From assembly GCA_014905825.1 (NCBI GenBank), contig JACGCN010000007.1, positions 806,001 through 870,000 on the forward strand: 64,000 bases of DNA. The letters run 5' to 3'. The notes below the pieces were generated by a model. That model worked only from the letters and a program-made list of their open reading frames with translations, searched no databases and was not told where the DNA came from. How positions within the stretch are numbered: position 1 is the stretch's first letter; each line of letters opens with the position of its first letter. This DNA comes from Lyophyllum atratum (lineage: Eukaryota; Basidiomycota; Agaricomycetes; Agaricales; Lyophyllaceae). A program made the position numbers and the translations under genes. Shown here in pieces: positions 20,748 through 31,424 of the stretch.

Positions 20748-21228
20748 GACACGAAAATAATCGGTGCCTGGTATAACGAGCTAGCGAAGCGTCGTCAACA
20801 CGAATATCCCTGAGGATAAAAAGTGACTGTATCTCACCTAGCGAAGGAAAGTCAAGACGAGGATCCCTGGGGACGTCTCATCTTGTCTTGCCCTTCTTCT
20901 AGGCTAGATAAGTCTCTCAATTCGTGAAACCACCCCACGCGTGATAAAAATAGATCACCGCATCAAAACAAACCACTAACCCGCGCGGCGCGTTGTGTGT
21001 GATTGTTTTGGGTGTGCATGTGCACGCGCCGTGCCGCCGGCACCCAGTTTGACTGCATTGGACTAGAGTAAATTAAAATTTAAACCCTGACCAATTCAGT
21101 AGCTTGGGTCCTCAGGACTTTCGGACTTTCGAAATAGAATAGCAAAATCGGGTCGGACAACCCGGTGGCTGAGAAGCCAACCGGGAAGCCGAGAGCCGAC
21201 CCGTATCATTTTCGTATCGAGGTAGCGC
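20748..21228 (-). repeat. alpha-beta junction between units 1 and 2
   Basis: Alpha 20748-21090 directly joined to beta 21091-21228. Alpha is upstream of gag of unit 1 and so probably carries its promoter; beta lies 3' of the recombinase gene of unit 2. Confidence 0.88.
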
Positions 21229-21493
21229 TAAAATACTAATGTGAGATGAGGTACGATGTGAGGAGCGATAGGAAAAGGAGATCGCGGTAGGAAGTAAAAG
21301 TGTTCATTGTAAAGTAAAGAAAAGTGTTTGTTATATATAAAGTAAAAAGGGGAGGTACGTAGCTGGTTGAGAACGCGAAGATTGACCGAAAGGGTTCGTG
21401 GGATAGGAAATTAGGCGGGGTCGGTCAGAGAAAAGAAAAGAGATAGAGAGACAGGGGCCAGGTGGAATAGGATGGGCATGGAAGAATAGGGGA

Positions 21494-22522
21494 TCAGGGG
21501 CGGTGTATATAGCGAGGACGGTGAATGTAAACAGGCTCGTGATGGGAACGACCATAGAGGAGTGCTTGTAAGAGGACGGGATGTTTGCGGATATAGACTT
21601 GATAGGCATCGGATGACCAGCGGCCAATCCCCTGAATAATTGCAGGCGCCACCCCGTCCGCGGCCAGAGCGGTTGCCCCACCAGCTCTCATAGATGCACC
21701 CCCGATGTCGCCATCGAAGAATTGGCGAAGGCGCGTCATAAAATACCGACGCACTGGAACGGTCCCGTCGGCTCTGAGCCAGAGTGGGGAGCTAAAGGGG
21801 AAACGACGGTCGCGACTGGCCAGGTAGGCCAAGAAAGCGCGGTGAGGGTCGTTGATCCCATCTCTGCGTTGTAGGATGACAGTATTGCCCTCGAAGGCGA
21901 CGTCGGCTTTGTGGGTAGGTAGGAAGAATTTGAATTCGGTGTCGCAGATAGTAACGGTGTTACGGCGCACAGTCTTGCGAGGGTTACGAAGGTTACGGTT
22001 GTCAGGATATGTGAGTTCACCCAGGCGTAACAGGGCGAAGAAACCGGTGAATAGCTGGGCGCAGAAAAGCAAGTCGTCGTGGTCCTGGGAACCTGCATAA
22101 TGGGTAGCGACACGATCTAAGTCCTCGACGGTTAAAGCTCGTTTACGGTGAACCGGCACACCGCGCGCTCGCCGGCAACCCTTCATGGTGCGAATAACAA
22201 TAGGAGAGTTGCGGACTTCCCGCACGTTGGGGAAGTAAGGCTCGAGGAGGCCGCAGATCCCGGAGAGGTAAGAGCTGACAGAGTTGGGTCGAACGAATTC
22301 AGACATGTAAACCGCGTAGAAGCTAATAGTATCGACGGTGGGTTCGACGGGGAAATCGTGGTTGCGAACGAAATTGAGGTAGGAATTGAGTGCAGAGTTG
22401 TAGTTCATTTCGGTAGTGGAATCAATAGCTTGTCCGAGAGCAATGGCGCGCGCTCGAATGAGGCGCTCTCGACTCCAGACAGGACGGACTGGCTGCCTGG
22501 ATCGAACGGGGAATGGGATCAT
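21494..22522 (-). CDS. tyrosine recombinase, unit 2
   Basis: Protein identical to unit 1, including R166, A276, R279 and Y310, and the ATGA overlap with the RT stop. Confidence 0.87.
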   Translation of the reverse strand: MIPFPVRSRQPVRPVWSRERLIRARAIALGQAIDSTTEMNYNSALNSYLNFVRNHDFPVEPTVDTISFYAVYMSEFVRPNSVSSYLSGICGLLEPYFPNVREVRNSPIVIRTMKGCRRARGVPVHRKRALTVEDLDRVATHYAGSQDHDDLLFCAQLFTGFFALLRLGELTYPDNRNLRNPRKTVRRNTVTICDTEFKFFLPTHKADVAFEGNTVILQRRDGINDPHRAFLAYLASRDRRFPFSSPLWLRADGTVPVRRYFMTRLRQFFDGDIGGASMRAGGATALAADGVAPAIIQGIGRWSSDAYQVYIRKHPVLLQALLYGRSHHEPVYIHRPRYIHRP

Positions 22523-25500
22523 TTTTCTAACGCCCCCAGTAACCTATCGGGGGGTTGAAAAACCTGAATATTCAGGAGAGGATCCATTTGCATAGCGACG
22601 TGGAAAAGGTTTCGGGATAACGCGTCGGCGACGCCGTTCTCCTTCCCGGGCACATGGATGACCCGGAGCTGATGGTCTGTGTCAATGAGGATATCACAGG
22701 CTACCCTAAGAAGGGTGTTGTAGGTAGGCAGGGCGTGTAAGGAGGAGAAGATATCGACTGTGTTCTTGTTATCGGTGAAGATGATGATTTTCGCCGGCGA
22801 CGGAATGGGTAGACATGTCGCATGATGAAGGGCGAAGACGACGCAGAGAGCTTCATGATAGAATATGAGGTCCTTCGGCGCCCAGGCGGGAATCGAGCCG
22901 AAGAAACCTGTATGAGTCAGAGGGTGATAAAAACCATACCCGTCGAGAGATGCGTCACAGAATAATACCGCGTCTGCAGAAGGAAAAGACCAATCCAACG
23001 ACCGGACGAGCCTCACGCCCGTTGAGTCGATCAGATGGTCCTTCGCCCATAGCAATTCCCTGCGTACATCGGAATTTACCCAGATGCGCGCGTTTGGGGA
23101 ATCCTTTCCTGCGATCTTAGAGTATAACTCACAGATACATGGGCGCAGGAGTGGGTAGACGTTAAACGCCCAGTTGAGATGACCCCCTAGACCCTGCCAC
23201 TCGCGGAGGGAGAATCTAGAACTACCGGACGCGCCAGTTGTGGCGCAGAAACGAGTGATCTTGGCGATCAACTCGGTTTTACTAGCCGCCGGCAACGTGA
23301 GCGTCATTTGGTTGGGGTCGACTTCGATGCCAATGATGACGAGCGGTGCTCCCGCGACTTGTTTCCGCTCGCTGTGAGGAATACCGAGGTCGTCGAGGAG
23401 CTTGAGGAAGTTCGCCTGGCTGGTAGGCAACGACTTGTGATACGGCGGGTAGAACGTGTAGTCGTGCGATAAACACGGCCCAAACGCGTCGTCCGAATAG
23501 ATAAGTAGCATATGTATTGATCGAACGTACTTGGCAATCCAGATGACCAGCGACATGAACACGATCCAAATTGCTTGAGCCGCCCTACCCCCGAAAGCAT
23601 TGCAGCGATCGACATGGCGAAGACCGTCAATAGTGTTAATTTGCTTGATTGCCCAGTAGAATGACATAGGCATGTGTCGATACGCCTCGGCGACGTCCGA
23701 CTTAAAAAGAATAAGTTCTGCATCCTTCCCAATAGCCTCCCGAAGGAAGAGGAGCATGTTCCCGAGCAAAGACATGTCGTCCAAAGGATAACCCGATATG
23801 TCCTCCCGCTGTATCATCGAATTGAGGGAGAACGTACCCGCGGATTGGTCGGTTATCATTCTGAACGTGTCGGTGTTGGGCTTAGGAATTGCGTGTATGG
23901 GCATGCTGTACATGCCAGGGAGGAGATCAGGCCTGAAAGCTTCTGAGAAACGACCTTTGTTGATTTCTGTGTCCCGCTGGTCGCGCAGGAATTGAGCCTC
24001 CCCAGGTGCGGTAGGCGACCCAAAAGTAGCGTCATAGGTGTCCGGGTATTCCCCCCAATGAGTATCGGCCCAAGGCCAGAACCCCTCACGAAGGCCTTTA
24101 CATATGGAAGCGACGAACGGTTTGTTGGGATGGTCGGATAGCAAGGATTCGAAGACATCAACTTTAATAGGAGTTACGATCTTGAAAAGATCGGGGTGGT
24201 TAGCGATGGTGTTCGCGACCACAGTATTATTAAGTTCGGAAAGGGGGATGGAAGGTAGTGGTTCAGCGCTTTCGGTCCAATCGGCAGCTGACTTTGAGAG
24301 CGAATTCGGCGGCTCCCAAAGGTTATGGCGGAGGTATCTAGGCCTCAGCGCGCTTCGCTCCGCCTCCCTCCTGGACGCACTTTGATGCGCCGTGGCTTTT
24401 CGACCCACACTTCCTACACTGGTGGATGAAGCGACATTTCCCTGCAGCGTTGGTGCAGGGATGGTCGGCAGAGTTGAAACGATTGCAAATTTCGTTCCTA
24501 GTACCTCCCGATCCAGCGGAACCTTTTCGGCCTCCATCCGCTCCGACGAGCCGACCCATGGGGGTGCCGATGGCGGTCCAGAGATTGGTGAAGAGATGCG
24601 TGTCGGTGAGGAGGTTCTGCTGCCCTCCGGCGACCAAGTTCCGGGCAGCGATGTCGTAAAGGATAATCCTGCTGTGGTAGGAGACTTGGATGGAGGCGAA
24701 CATGCCCTCGATATGCTTCGCCCACGCGTTAAGTTCAGCTGTACGTTCCTCGAACGTGTAAATATAGGCTTCGGCTGCAAAACGCCAGGCGAGTGACCAA
24801 TCCTGTGAGGTGAGGATTTTCTTGGCTGGCTCGAGCCTGGAGAACCGGATTTCAGTATCTCCCACGCGGCCAGACTCCTCTTTAGGAGGGACGATTGAAT
24901 GGATTGCGGAGAAGACACCGTGGAGGTTGACGGCTGTTCCTCGGATAATAGCATCCCATTCGGGGAATCCAGGCGGGGCGGAGCAGCTGGACATGATATT
25001 GCGTTTGACATATTGCGGGTCCCGGGAGAATCGAGCGAGGACACTCTGCATGATTTTACATTGTGGTCGCTGGACCTGCTGAGCGACAGCCTCCTTTTGG
25101 AACCATGGCATGTCAGTCGCGGTGAGTTTACGTCTCTTCCCATCCCCGTTAGAACTTCCTTCGGGGGAGGGAGATCGGGCTCGGACCAATGATCGGGCCT
25201 GAGCTCGGTCGAGGAATTCCTGGAGATCCTGCCCATCCTGTCCTTCAGGTGGGTTCTGCGGATCGGGTAGCGGGTTCGCCCCCGCGGCTGCGCCAGCGAG
25301 TGCGGAACCGGCGTGATCACCTTGTCTCTCGGCGGATTGGAGCTCCCGCTGAATGTCGTCAAGGGCAGATAAGTACTCCTTGATGGCGAGCTTCTTCGCC
25401 AAGCCGTCCCCTGGCGCTGAGCTGAGAACTTGGAAGATCGATATGGAGGCATCCCCTTTTTCGAACTTTTCCAGTCGGTAATCCTCGAGGATCCCTTCGA

Positions 25501-25788
25501 CCTGTTTAGAGATGTTGAATTGGAATTCCATGTCACCTGAGGGGTTTCCGGAGGACTGGGAAGGGAGAGTCGACCCAGAAGCGTGGGCGGACAAGGGTTG
25601 CTCGGACCCGGGGATGTGAGACGGTCTATTAGCGGCACTGGAGATGGGATCCTGAGACGATCCAGCAGAGTGGGCTTCTCCCTCAATTCCTGGGATGGAG
25701 GCTCCGGCGGCAGAAGGTCCTGCATTTGATCCGGAGGCTTCAGTCTGTCCAGGAGCGAAGGCGATACGACGGGATGTGGAGCCGGCAT
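22519..25788 (-). CDS. reverse transcriptase-RNase H, unit 2
   Basis: Full-length 1,089-residue ORF with YSDD and all RNase H acidic residues. Differs from unit 1 at E156K, A743V, I983V and N1081D, and carries the only K156 in the array. V743 lies between RT motifs A and C, next to the AQAIWI block. Confidence 0.88.
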   Translation of the reverse strand: MPAPHPVVSPSLLDRLKPPDQMQDLLPPEPPSQELREKPTLLDRLRIPSPVPLIDRLTSPGPSNPCPPTLLGRLSLPSPPETPQVTWNSNSTSLNRSKGSSRITDWKSSKKGMPPYRSSKFSAQRQGTAWRRSSPSRSTYLPLTTFSGSSNPPRDKVITPVPHSLAQPRGRTRYPIRRTHLKDRMGRISRNSSTELRPDHWSEPDLPPPKEVLTGMGRDVNSPRLTCHGSKRRLSLSRSSDHNVKSCRVSSLDSPGTRNMSNAISCPAAPPRLDSPNGMLLSEEQPSTSTVSSPQSIQSSLLKRSLAAWEILKSGSPGSSQPRKSSPHRIGHSPGVLQPKPIFTRSRNVQLNLTRGRSISRACSPPSKSPTTAGLSFTTSLPGTWSPEGSRTSSPTRISSPISGPPSAPPWVGSSERMEAEKVPLDREVLGTKFAIVSTLPTIPAPTLQGNVASSTSVGSVGRKATAHQSASRREAERSALRPRYLRHNLWEPPNSLSKSAADWTESAEPLPSIPLSELNNTVVANTIANHPDLFKIVTPIKVDVFESLLSDHPNKPFVASICKGLREGFWPWADTHWGEYPDTYDATFGSPTAPGEAQFLRDQRDTEINKGRFSEAFRPDLLPGMYSMPIHAIPKPNTDTFRMITDQSAGTFSLNSMIQREDISGYPLDDMSLLGNMLLFLREAIGKDAELILFKSDVAEAYRHMPMSFYWAIKQINTIDGLRHVDRCNAFGGRAAQAIWIVFMSLVIWIAKYVRSIHMLLIYSDDAFGPCLSHDYTFYPPYHKSLPTSQANFLKLLDDLGIPHSERKQVAGAPLVIIGIEVDPNQMTLTLPAASKTELIAKITRFCATTGASGSSRFSLREWQGLGGHLNWAFNVYPLLRPCICELYSKIAGKDSPNARIWVNSDVRRELLWAKDHLIDSTGVRLVRSLDWSFPSADAVLFCDASLDGYGFYHPLTHTGFFGSIPAWAPKDLIFYHEALCVVFALHHATCLPIPSPAKIIIFTDNKNTVDIFSSLHALPTYNTLLRVACDILIDTDHQLRVIHVPGKENGVADALSRNLFHVAMQMDPLLNIQVFQPPDRLLGALEK

Positions 25789-25798
25789 TATGGCTCAT
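24338..25798 (-). CDS. Gag-like protein, unit 2
   Basis: Same as unit 1 except R159Q, caused by the single base difference at 25323 (T on the plus strand against C in the other units). This same base also changes residue 156 of the overlapping RT ORF. The zinc motifs are intact. Confidence 0.85.
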   Translation of the reverse strand: MSHNAGSTSRRIAFAPGQTEASGSNAGPSAAGASIPGIEGEAHSAGSSQDPISSAANRPSHIPGSEQPLSAHASGSTLPSQSSGNPSGDMEFQFNISKQVEGILEDYRLEKFEKGDASISIFQVLSSAPGDGLAKKLAIKEYLSALDDIQRELQSAERQGDHAGSALAGAAAGANPLPDPQNPPEGQDGQDLQEFLDRAQARSLVRARSPSPEGSSNGDGKRRKLTATDMPWFQKEAVAQQVQRPQCKIMQSVLARFSRDPQYVKRNIMSSCSAPPGFPEWDAIIRGTAVNLHGVFSAIHSIVPPKEESGRVGDTEIRFSRLEPAKKILTSQDWSLAWRFAAEAYIYTFEERTAELNAWAKHIEGMFASIQVSYHSRIILYDIAARNLVAGGQQNLLTDTHLFTNLWTAIGTPMGRLVGADGGRKGSAGSGGTRNEICNRFNSADHPCTNAAGKCRFIHQCRKCGSKSHGASKCVQEGGGAKRAEA

Positions 25799-25845
25799 AA
25801 TCTATGTTATAACGGCTTGGATGAGTGAAAGCGATGTATTATTTA

Positions 25846-26326
25846 GACACGAAAATAATCGGTGCCTGGTATAACGAGCTAGCGAAGCGTCGTCAACACG
25901 AATATCCCTGAGGATAAAAAGTGACTGTATCTCACCTAGCGAAGGAAAGTCAAGACGAGGATCCCTGGGGACGTCTCATCTTGTCTTGCCCTTCTTCTAG
26001 GCTAGATAAGTCTCTCAATTCGTGAAACCACCCCACGCGTGATAAAAATAGATCACCGCATCAAAACAAACCACTAACCCGCGCGGCGCGTTGTGTGTGA
26101 TTGTTTTGGGTGTGCATGTGCACGCGCCGTGCCGCCGGCACCCAGTTTGACTGCATTGGACTAGAGTAAATTAAAATTTAAACCCTGACCAATTCAGTAG
26201 CTTGGGTCCTCAGGACTTTCGGACTTTCGAAATAGAATAGCAAAATCGGGTCGGACAACCCGGTGGCTGAGAAGCCAACCGGGAAGCCGAGAGCCGACCC
26301 GTATCATTTTCGTATCGAGGTAGCGC
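25846..26326 (-). repeat. alpha-beta junction between units 2 and 3
   Basis: Alpha 25846-26188 and beta 26189-26326, same joint sequence as the other junctions. Confidence 0.88.
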
Positions 26327-26591
26327 TAAAATACTAATGTGAGATGAGGTACGATGTGAGGAGCGATAGGAAAAGGAGATCGCGGTAGGAAGTAAAAGTG
26401 TTCATTGTAAAGTAAAGAAAAGTGTTTGTTATATATAAAGTAAAAAGGGGAGGTACGTAGCTGGTTGAGAACGCGAAGATTGACCGAAAGGGTTCGTGGG
26501 ATAGGAAATTAGGCGGGGTCGGTCAGAGAAAAGAAAAGAGATAGAGAGACAGGGGCCAGGTGGAATAGGATGGGCATGGAAGAATAGGGGA

Positions 26592-27620
26592 TCAGGGGCG
26601 GTGTATATAGCGAGGACGGTGAATGTAAACAGGCTCGTGATGGGAACGACCATAGAGGAGTGCTTGTAAGAGGACGGGATGTTTGCGGATATAGACTTGA
26701 TAGGCATCGGATGACCAGCGGCCAATCCCCTGAATAATTGCAGGCGCCACCCCGTCCGCGGCCAGAGCGGTTGCCCCACCAGCTCTCATAGATGCACCCC
26801 CGATGTCGCCATCGAAGAATTGGCGAAGGCGCGTCATAAAATACCGACGCACTGGAACGGTCCCGTCGGCTCTGAGCCAGAGTGGGGAGCTAAAGGGGAA
26901 ACGACGGTCGCGACTGGCCAGGTAGGCCAAGAAAGCGCGGTGAGGGTCGTTGATCCCATCTCTGCGTTGTAGGATGACAGTATTGCCCTCGAAGGCGACG
27001 TCGGCTTTGTGGGTAGGTAGGAAGAATTTGAATTCGGTGTCGCAGATAGTAACGGTGTTACGGCGCACAGTCTTGCGAGGGTTACGAAGGTTACGGTTGT
27101 CAGGATATGTGAGTTCACCCAGGCGTAACAGGGCGAAGAAACCGGTGAATAGCTGGGCGCAGAAAAGCAAGTCGTCGTGGTCCTGGGAACCTGCATAATG
27201 GGTAGCGACACGATCTAAGTCCTCGACGGTTAAAGCTCGTTTACGGTGAACCGGCACACCGCGCGCTCGCCGGCAACCCTTCATGGTGCGAATAACAATA
27301 GGAGAGTTGCGGACTTCCCGCACGTTGGGGAAGTAAGGCTCGAGGAGGCCGCAGATCCCGGAGAGGTAAGAGCTGACAGAGTTGGGTCGAACGAATTCAG
27401 ACATGTAAACCGCGTAGAAGCTAATAGTATCGACGGTGGGTTCGACGGGGAAATCGTGGTTGCGAACGAAATTGAGGTAGGAATTGAGTGCAGAGTTGTA
27501 GTTCATTTCGGTAGTGGAATCAATAGCTTGTCCGAGAGCAATGGCGCGCGCTCGAATGAGGCGCTCTCGACTCCAGACAGGACGGACTGGCTGCCTGGAT
27601 CGAACGGGGAATGGGATCAT
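26592..27620 (-). CDS. tyrosine recombinase, unit 3
   Basis: Protein identical to the other three copies, open and with the same ATGA overlap. Confidence 0.87.
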   Translation of the reverse strand: MIPFPVRSRQPVRPVWSRERLIRARAIALGQAIDSTTEMNYNSALNSYLNFVRNHDFPVEPTVDTISFYAVYMSEFVRPNSVSSYLSGICGLLEPYFPNVREVRNSPIVIRTMKGCRRARGVPVHRKRALTVEDLDRVATHYAGSQDHDDLLFCAQLFTGFFALLRLGELTYPDNRNLRNPRKTVRRNTVTICDTEFKFFLPTHKADVAFEGNTVILQRRDGINDPHRAFLAYLASRDRRFPFSSPLWLRADGTVPVRRYFMTRLRQFFDGDIGGASMRAGGATALAADGVAPAIIQGIGRWSSDAYQVYIRKHPVLLQALLYGRSHHEPVYIHRPRYIHRP

Positions 27621-30600
27621 TTTTCTAACGCCCCCAGTAACCTATCGGGGGGTTGAAAAACCTGAATATTCAGGAGAGGATCCATTTGCATAGCGACGTG
27701 GAAAAGGTTTCGGGATAACGCGTCGGCGACGCCGTTCTCCTTCCCGGGCACATGGATGACCCGGAGCTGATGGTCTGTGTCAATGAGGATATCACAGGCT
27801 ACCCTAAGAAGGGTGTTGTAGGTAGGCAGGGCGTGTAAGGAGGAGAAGATATCGACTGTGTTCTTGTTATCGGTGAAGATGATGATTTTCGCCGGCGACG
27901 GAATGGGTAGACATGTCGCATGATGAAGGGCGAAGACGACGCAGAGAGCTTCATGATAGAATATGAGGTCCTTCGGCGCCCAGGCGGGAATCGAGCCGAA
28001 GAAACCTGTATGAGTCAGAGGGTGATAAAAACCATACCCGTCGAGAGATGCGTCACAGAATAATACCGCGTCTGCAGAAGGAAAAGACCAATCCAACGAC
28101 CGGACGAGCCTCACGCCCGTTGAGTCGATCAGATGGTCCTTCGCCCATAGCAATTCCCTGCGTACATCGGAATTTACCCAGATGCGCGCGTTTGGGGAAT
28201 CCTTTCCTGCGATCTTAGAGTATAACTCACAGATACATGGGCGCAGGAGTGGGTAGACGTTAAACGCCCAGTTGAGATGACCCCCTAGACCCTGCCACTC
28301 GCGGAGGGAGAATCTAGAACTACCGGACGCGCCAGTTGTGGCGCAGAAACGAGTGATCTTGGCGATCAACTCGGTTTTACTAGCCGCCGGCAACGTGAGC
28401 GTCATTTGGTTGGGGTCGACTTCGATGCCAATGATGACGAGCGGTGCTCCCGCGACTTGTTTCCGCTCGCTGTGAGGAATACCGAGGTCGTCGAGGAGCT
28501 TGAGGAAGTTCGCCTGGCTGGTAGGCAACGACTTGTGATACGGCGGGTAGAACGTGTAGTCGTGCGATAAACACGGCCCAAACGCGTCGTCCGAATAGAT
28601 AAGTAGCATATGTATTGATCGAACGTACTTGGCAATCCAGATGACCAGCGACATGAACGCGATCCAAATTGCTTGAGCCGCCCTACCCCCGAAAGCATTG
28701 CAGCGATCGACATGGCGAAGACCGTCAATAGTGTTAATTTGCTTGATTGCCCAGTAGAATGACATAGGCATGTGTCGATACGCCTCGGCGACGTCCGACT
28801 TAAAAAGAATAAGTTCTGCATCCTTCCCAATAGCCTCCCGAAGGAAGAGGAGCATGTTCCCGAGCAAAGACATGTCGTCCAAAGGATAACCCGATATGTC
28901 CTCCCGCTGTATCATCGAATTGAGGGAGAACGTACCCGCGGATTGGTCGGTTATCATTCTGAACGTGTCGGTGTTGGGCTTAGGAATTGCGTGTATGGGC
29001 ATGCTGTACATGCCAGGGAGGAGATCAGGCCTGAAAGCTTCTGAGAAACGACCTTTGTTGATTTCTGTGTCCCGCTGGTCGCGCAGGAATTGAGCCTCCC
29101 CAGGTGCGGTAGGCGACCCAAAAGTAGCGTCATAGGTGTCCGGGTATTCCCCCCAATGAGTATCGGCCCAAGGCCAGAACCCCTCACGAAGGCCTTTACA
29201 TATGGAAGCGACGAACGGTTTGTTGGGATGGTCGGATAGCAAGGATTCGAAGACATCAACTTTAATAGGAGTTACGATCTTGAAAAGATCGGGGTGGTTA
29301 GCGATGGTGTTCGCGACCACAGTATTATTAAGTTCGGAAAGGGGGATGGAAGGTAGTGGTTCAGCGCTTTCGGTCCAATCGGCAGCTGACTTTGAGAGCG
29401 AATTCGGCGGCTCCCAAAGGTTATGGCGGAGGTATCTAGGCCTCAGCGCGCTTCGCTCCGCCTCCCTCCTGGACGCACTTTGATGCGCCGTGGCTTTTCG
29501 ACCCACACTTCCTACACTGGTGGATGAAGCGACATTTCCCTGCAGCGTTGGTGCAGGGATGGTCGGCAGAGTTGAAACGATTGCAAATTTCGTTCCTAGT
29601 ACCTCCCGATCCAGCGGAACCTTTTCGGCCTCCATCCGCTCCGACGAGCCGACCCATGGGGGTGCCGATGGCGGTCCAGAGATTGGTGAAGAGATGCGTG
29701 TCGGTGAGGAGGTTCTGCTGCCCTCCGGCGACCAAGTTCCGGGCAGCGATGTCGTAAAGGATAATCCTGCTGTGGTAGGAGACTTGGATGGAGGCGAACA
29801 TGCCCTCGATATGCTTCGCCCACGCGTTAAGTTCAGCTGTACGTTCCTCGAACGTGTAAATATAGGCTTCGGCTGCAAAACGCCAGGCGAGTGACCAATC
29901 CTGTGAGGTGAGGATTTTCTTGGCTGGCTCGAGCCTGGAGAACCGGATTTCAGTATCTCCCACGCGGCCAGACTCCTCTTTAGGAGGGACGATTGAATGG
30001 ATTGCGGAGAAGACACCGTGGAGGTTGACGGCTGTTCCTCGGATAATAGCATCCCATTCGGGGAATCCAGGCGGGGCGGAGCAGCTGGACATGATATTGC
30101 GTTTGACATATTGCGGGTCCCGGGAGAATCGAGCGAGGACACTCTGCATGATTTTACATTGTGGTCGCTGGACCTGCTGAGCGACAGCCTCCTTTTGGAA
30201 CCATGGCATGTCAGTCGCGGTGAGTTTACGTCTCTTCCCATCCCCGTTAGAACTTCCTTCGGGGGAGGGAGATCGGGCTCGGACCAATGATCGGGCCTGA
30301 GCTCGGTCGAGGAATTCCTGGAGATCCTGCCCATCCTGTCCTTCAGGTGGGTTCTGCGGATCGGGTAGCGGGTTCGCCCCCGCGGCTGCGCCAGCGAGTG
30401 CGGAACCGGCGTGATCACCTCGTCTCTCGGCGGATTGGAGCTCCCGCTGAATGTCGTCAAGGGCAGATAAGTACTCCTTGATGGCGAGCTTCTTCGCCAA
30501 GCCGTCCCCTGGCGCTGAGCTGAGAACTTGGAAGATCGATATGGAGGCATCCCCTTTTTCGAACTTTTCCAGTCGGTAATCCTCGAGGATCCCTTCGACC

Positions 30601-30886
30601 TGTTTAGAGATGTTGAATTGGAATTCCATGTCACCTGAGGGGTTTCCGGAGGACTGGGAAGGGAGAGTCGACCCAGAAGCGTGGGCGGACAAGGGTTGCT
30701 CGGACCCGGGGATGTGAGACGGTCTATTAGCGGCACTGGAGATGGGATCCTGAGACGATCCAGCAGAGTGGGCTTCTCCCTCAATTCCTGGGATGGAGGC
30801 TCCGGCGGCAGAAGGTCCTGCATTTGATCCGGAGGCTTCAGTCTGTCCAGGAGCGAAGGCGATACGACGGGATGTGGAGCCGGCAT
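27617..30886 (-). CDS. reverse transcriptase-RNase H, unit 3
   Basis: Intact. Combination E156, A743, V983, D1081: it shares A743 with unit 1 but V983 with unit 2, one of the recombinant-looking combinations. Confidence 0.88.
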   Translation of the reverse strand: MPAPHPVVSPSLLDRLKPPDQMQDLLPPEPPSQELREKPTLLDRLRIPSPVPLIDRLTSPGPSNPCPPTLLGRLSLPSPPETPQVTWNSNSTSLNRSKGSSRITDWKSSKKGMPPYRSSKFSAQRQGTAWRRSSPSRSTYLPLTTFSGSSNPPRDEVITPVPHSLAQPRGRTRYPIRRTHLKDRMGRISRNSSTELRPDHWSEPDLPPPKEVLTGMGRDVNSPRLTCHGSKRRLSLSRSSDHNVKSCRVSSLDSPGTRNMSNAISCPAAPPRLDSPNGMLLSEEQPSTSTVSSPQSIQSSLLKRSLAAWEILKSGSPGSSQPRKSSPHRIGHSPGVLQPKPIFTRSRNVQLNLTRGRSISRACSPPSKSPTTAGLSFTTSLPGTWSPEGSRTSSPTRISSPISGPPSAPPWVGSSERMEAEKVPLDREVLGTKFAIVSTLPTIPAPTLQGNVASSTSVGSVGRKATAHQSASRREAERSALRPRYLRHNLWEPPNSLSKSAADWTESAEPLPSIPLSELNNTVVANTIANHPDLFKIVTPIKVDVFESLLSDHPNKPFVASICKGLREGFWPWADTHWGEYPDTYDATFGSPTAPGEAQFLRDQRDTEINKGRFSEAFRPDLLPGMYSMPIHAIPKPNTDTFRMITDQSAGTFSLNSMIQREDISGYPLDDMSLLGNMLLFLREAIGKDAELILFKSDVAEAYRHMPMSFYWAIKQINTIDGLRHVDRCNAFGGRAAQAIWIAFMSLVIWIAKYVRSIHMLLIYSDDAFGPCLSHDYTFYPPYHKSLPTSQANFLKLLDDLGIPHSERKQVAGAPLVIIGIEVDPNQMTLTLPAASKTELIAKITRFCATTGASGSSRFSLREWQGLGGHLNWAFNVYPLLRPCICELYSKIAGKDSPNARIWVNSDVRRELLWAKDHLIDSTGVRLVRSLDWSFPSADAVLFCDASLDGYGFYHPLTHTGFFGSIPAWAPKDLIFYHEALCVVFALHHATCLPIPSPAKIIIFTDNKNTVDIFSSLHALPTYNTLLRVACDILIDTDHQLRVIHVPGKENGVADALSRNLFHVAMQMDPLLNIQVFQPPDRLLGALEK

Positions 30887-30896
30887 TATGGCTCAT
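29436..30896 (-). CDS. Gag-like protein, unit 3
   Basis: Identical to the unit 1 Gag over all 486 residues; both zinc motifs are present. Confidence 0.85.
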   Translation of the reverse strand: MSHNAGSTSRRIAFAPGQTEASGSNAGPSAAGASIPGIEGEAHSAGSSQDPISSAANRPSHIPGSEQPLSAHASGSTLPSQSSGNPSGDMEFQFNISKQVEGILEDYRLEKFEKGDASISIFQVLSSAPGDGLAKKLAIKEYLSALDDIQRELQSAERRGDHAGSALAGAAAGANPLPDPQNPPEGQDGQDLQEFLDRAQARSLVRARSPSPEGSSNGDGKRRKLTATDMPWFQKEAVAQQVQRPQCKIMQSVLARFSRDPQYVKRNIMSSCSAPPGFPEWDAIIRGTAVNLHGVFSAIHSIVPPKEESGRVGDTEIRFSRLEPAKKILTSQDWSLAWRFAAEAYIYTFEERTAELNAWAKHIEGMFASIQVSYHSRIILYDIAARNLVAGGQQNLLTDTHLFTNLWTAIGTPMGRLVGADGGRKGSAGSGGTRNEICNRFNSADHPCTNAAGKCRFIHQCRKCGSKSHGASKCVQEGGGAKRAEA

Positions 30897-30943
30897 AATC
30901 TATGTTATAACGGCTTGGATGAGTGAAAGCGATGTATTATTTA

Positions 30944-31424
30944 GACACGAAAATAATCGGTGCCTGGTATAACGAGCTAGCGAAGCGTCGTCAACACGAA
31001 TATCCCTGAGGATAAAAAGTGACTGTATCTCACCTAGCGAAGGAAAGTCAAGACGAGGATCCCTGGGGACGTCTCATCTTGTCTTGCCCTTCTTCTAGGC
31101 TAGATAAGTCTCTCAATTCGTGAAACCACCCCACGCGTGATAAAAATAGATCACCGCATCAAAACAAACCACTAACCCGCGCGGCGCGTTGTGTGTGATT
31201 GTTTTGGGTGTGCATGTGCACGCGCCGTGCCGCCGGCACCCAGTTTGACTGCATTGGACTAGAGTAAATTAAAATTTAAACCCTGACCAATTCAGTAGCT
31301 TGGGTCCTCAGGACTTTCGGACTTTCGAAATAGAATAGCAAAATCGGGTCGGACAACCCGGTGGCTGAGAAGCCAACCGGGAAGCCGAGAGCCGACCCGT
31401 ATCATTTTCGTATCGAGGTAGCGC
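30944..31424 (-). repeat. alpha-beta junction between units 3 and 4
   Basis: Alpha 30944-31286 and beta 31287-31424, same joint sequence as the other junctions. Confidence 0.88.
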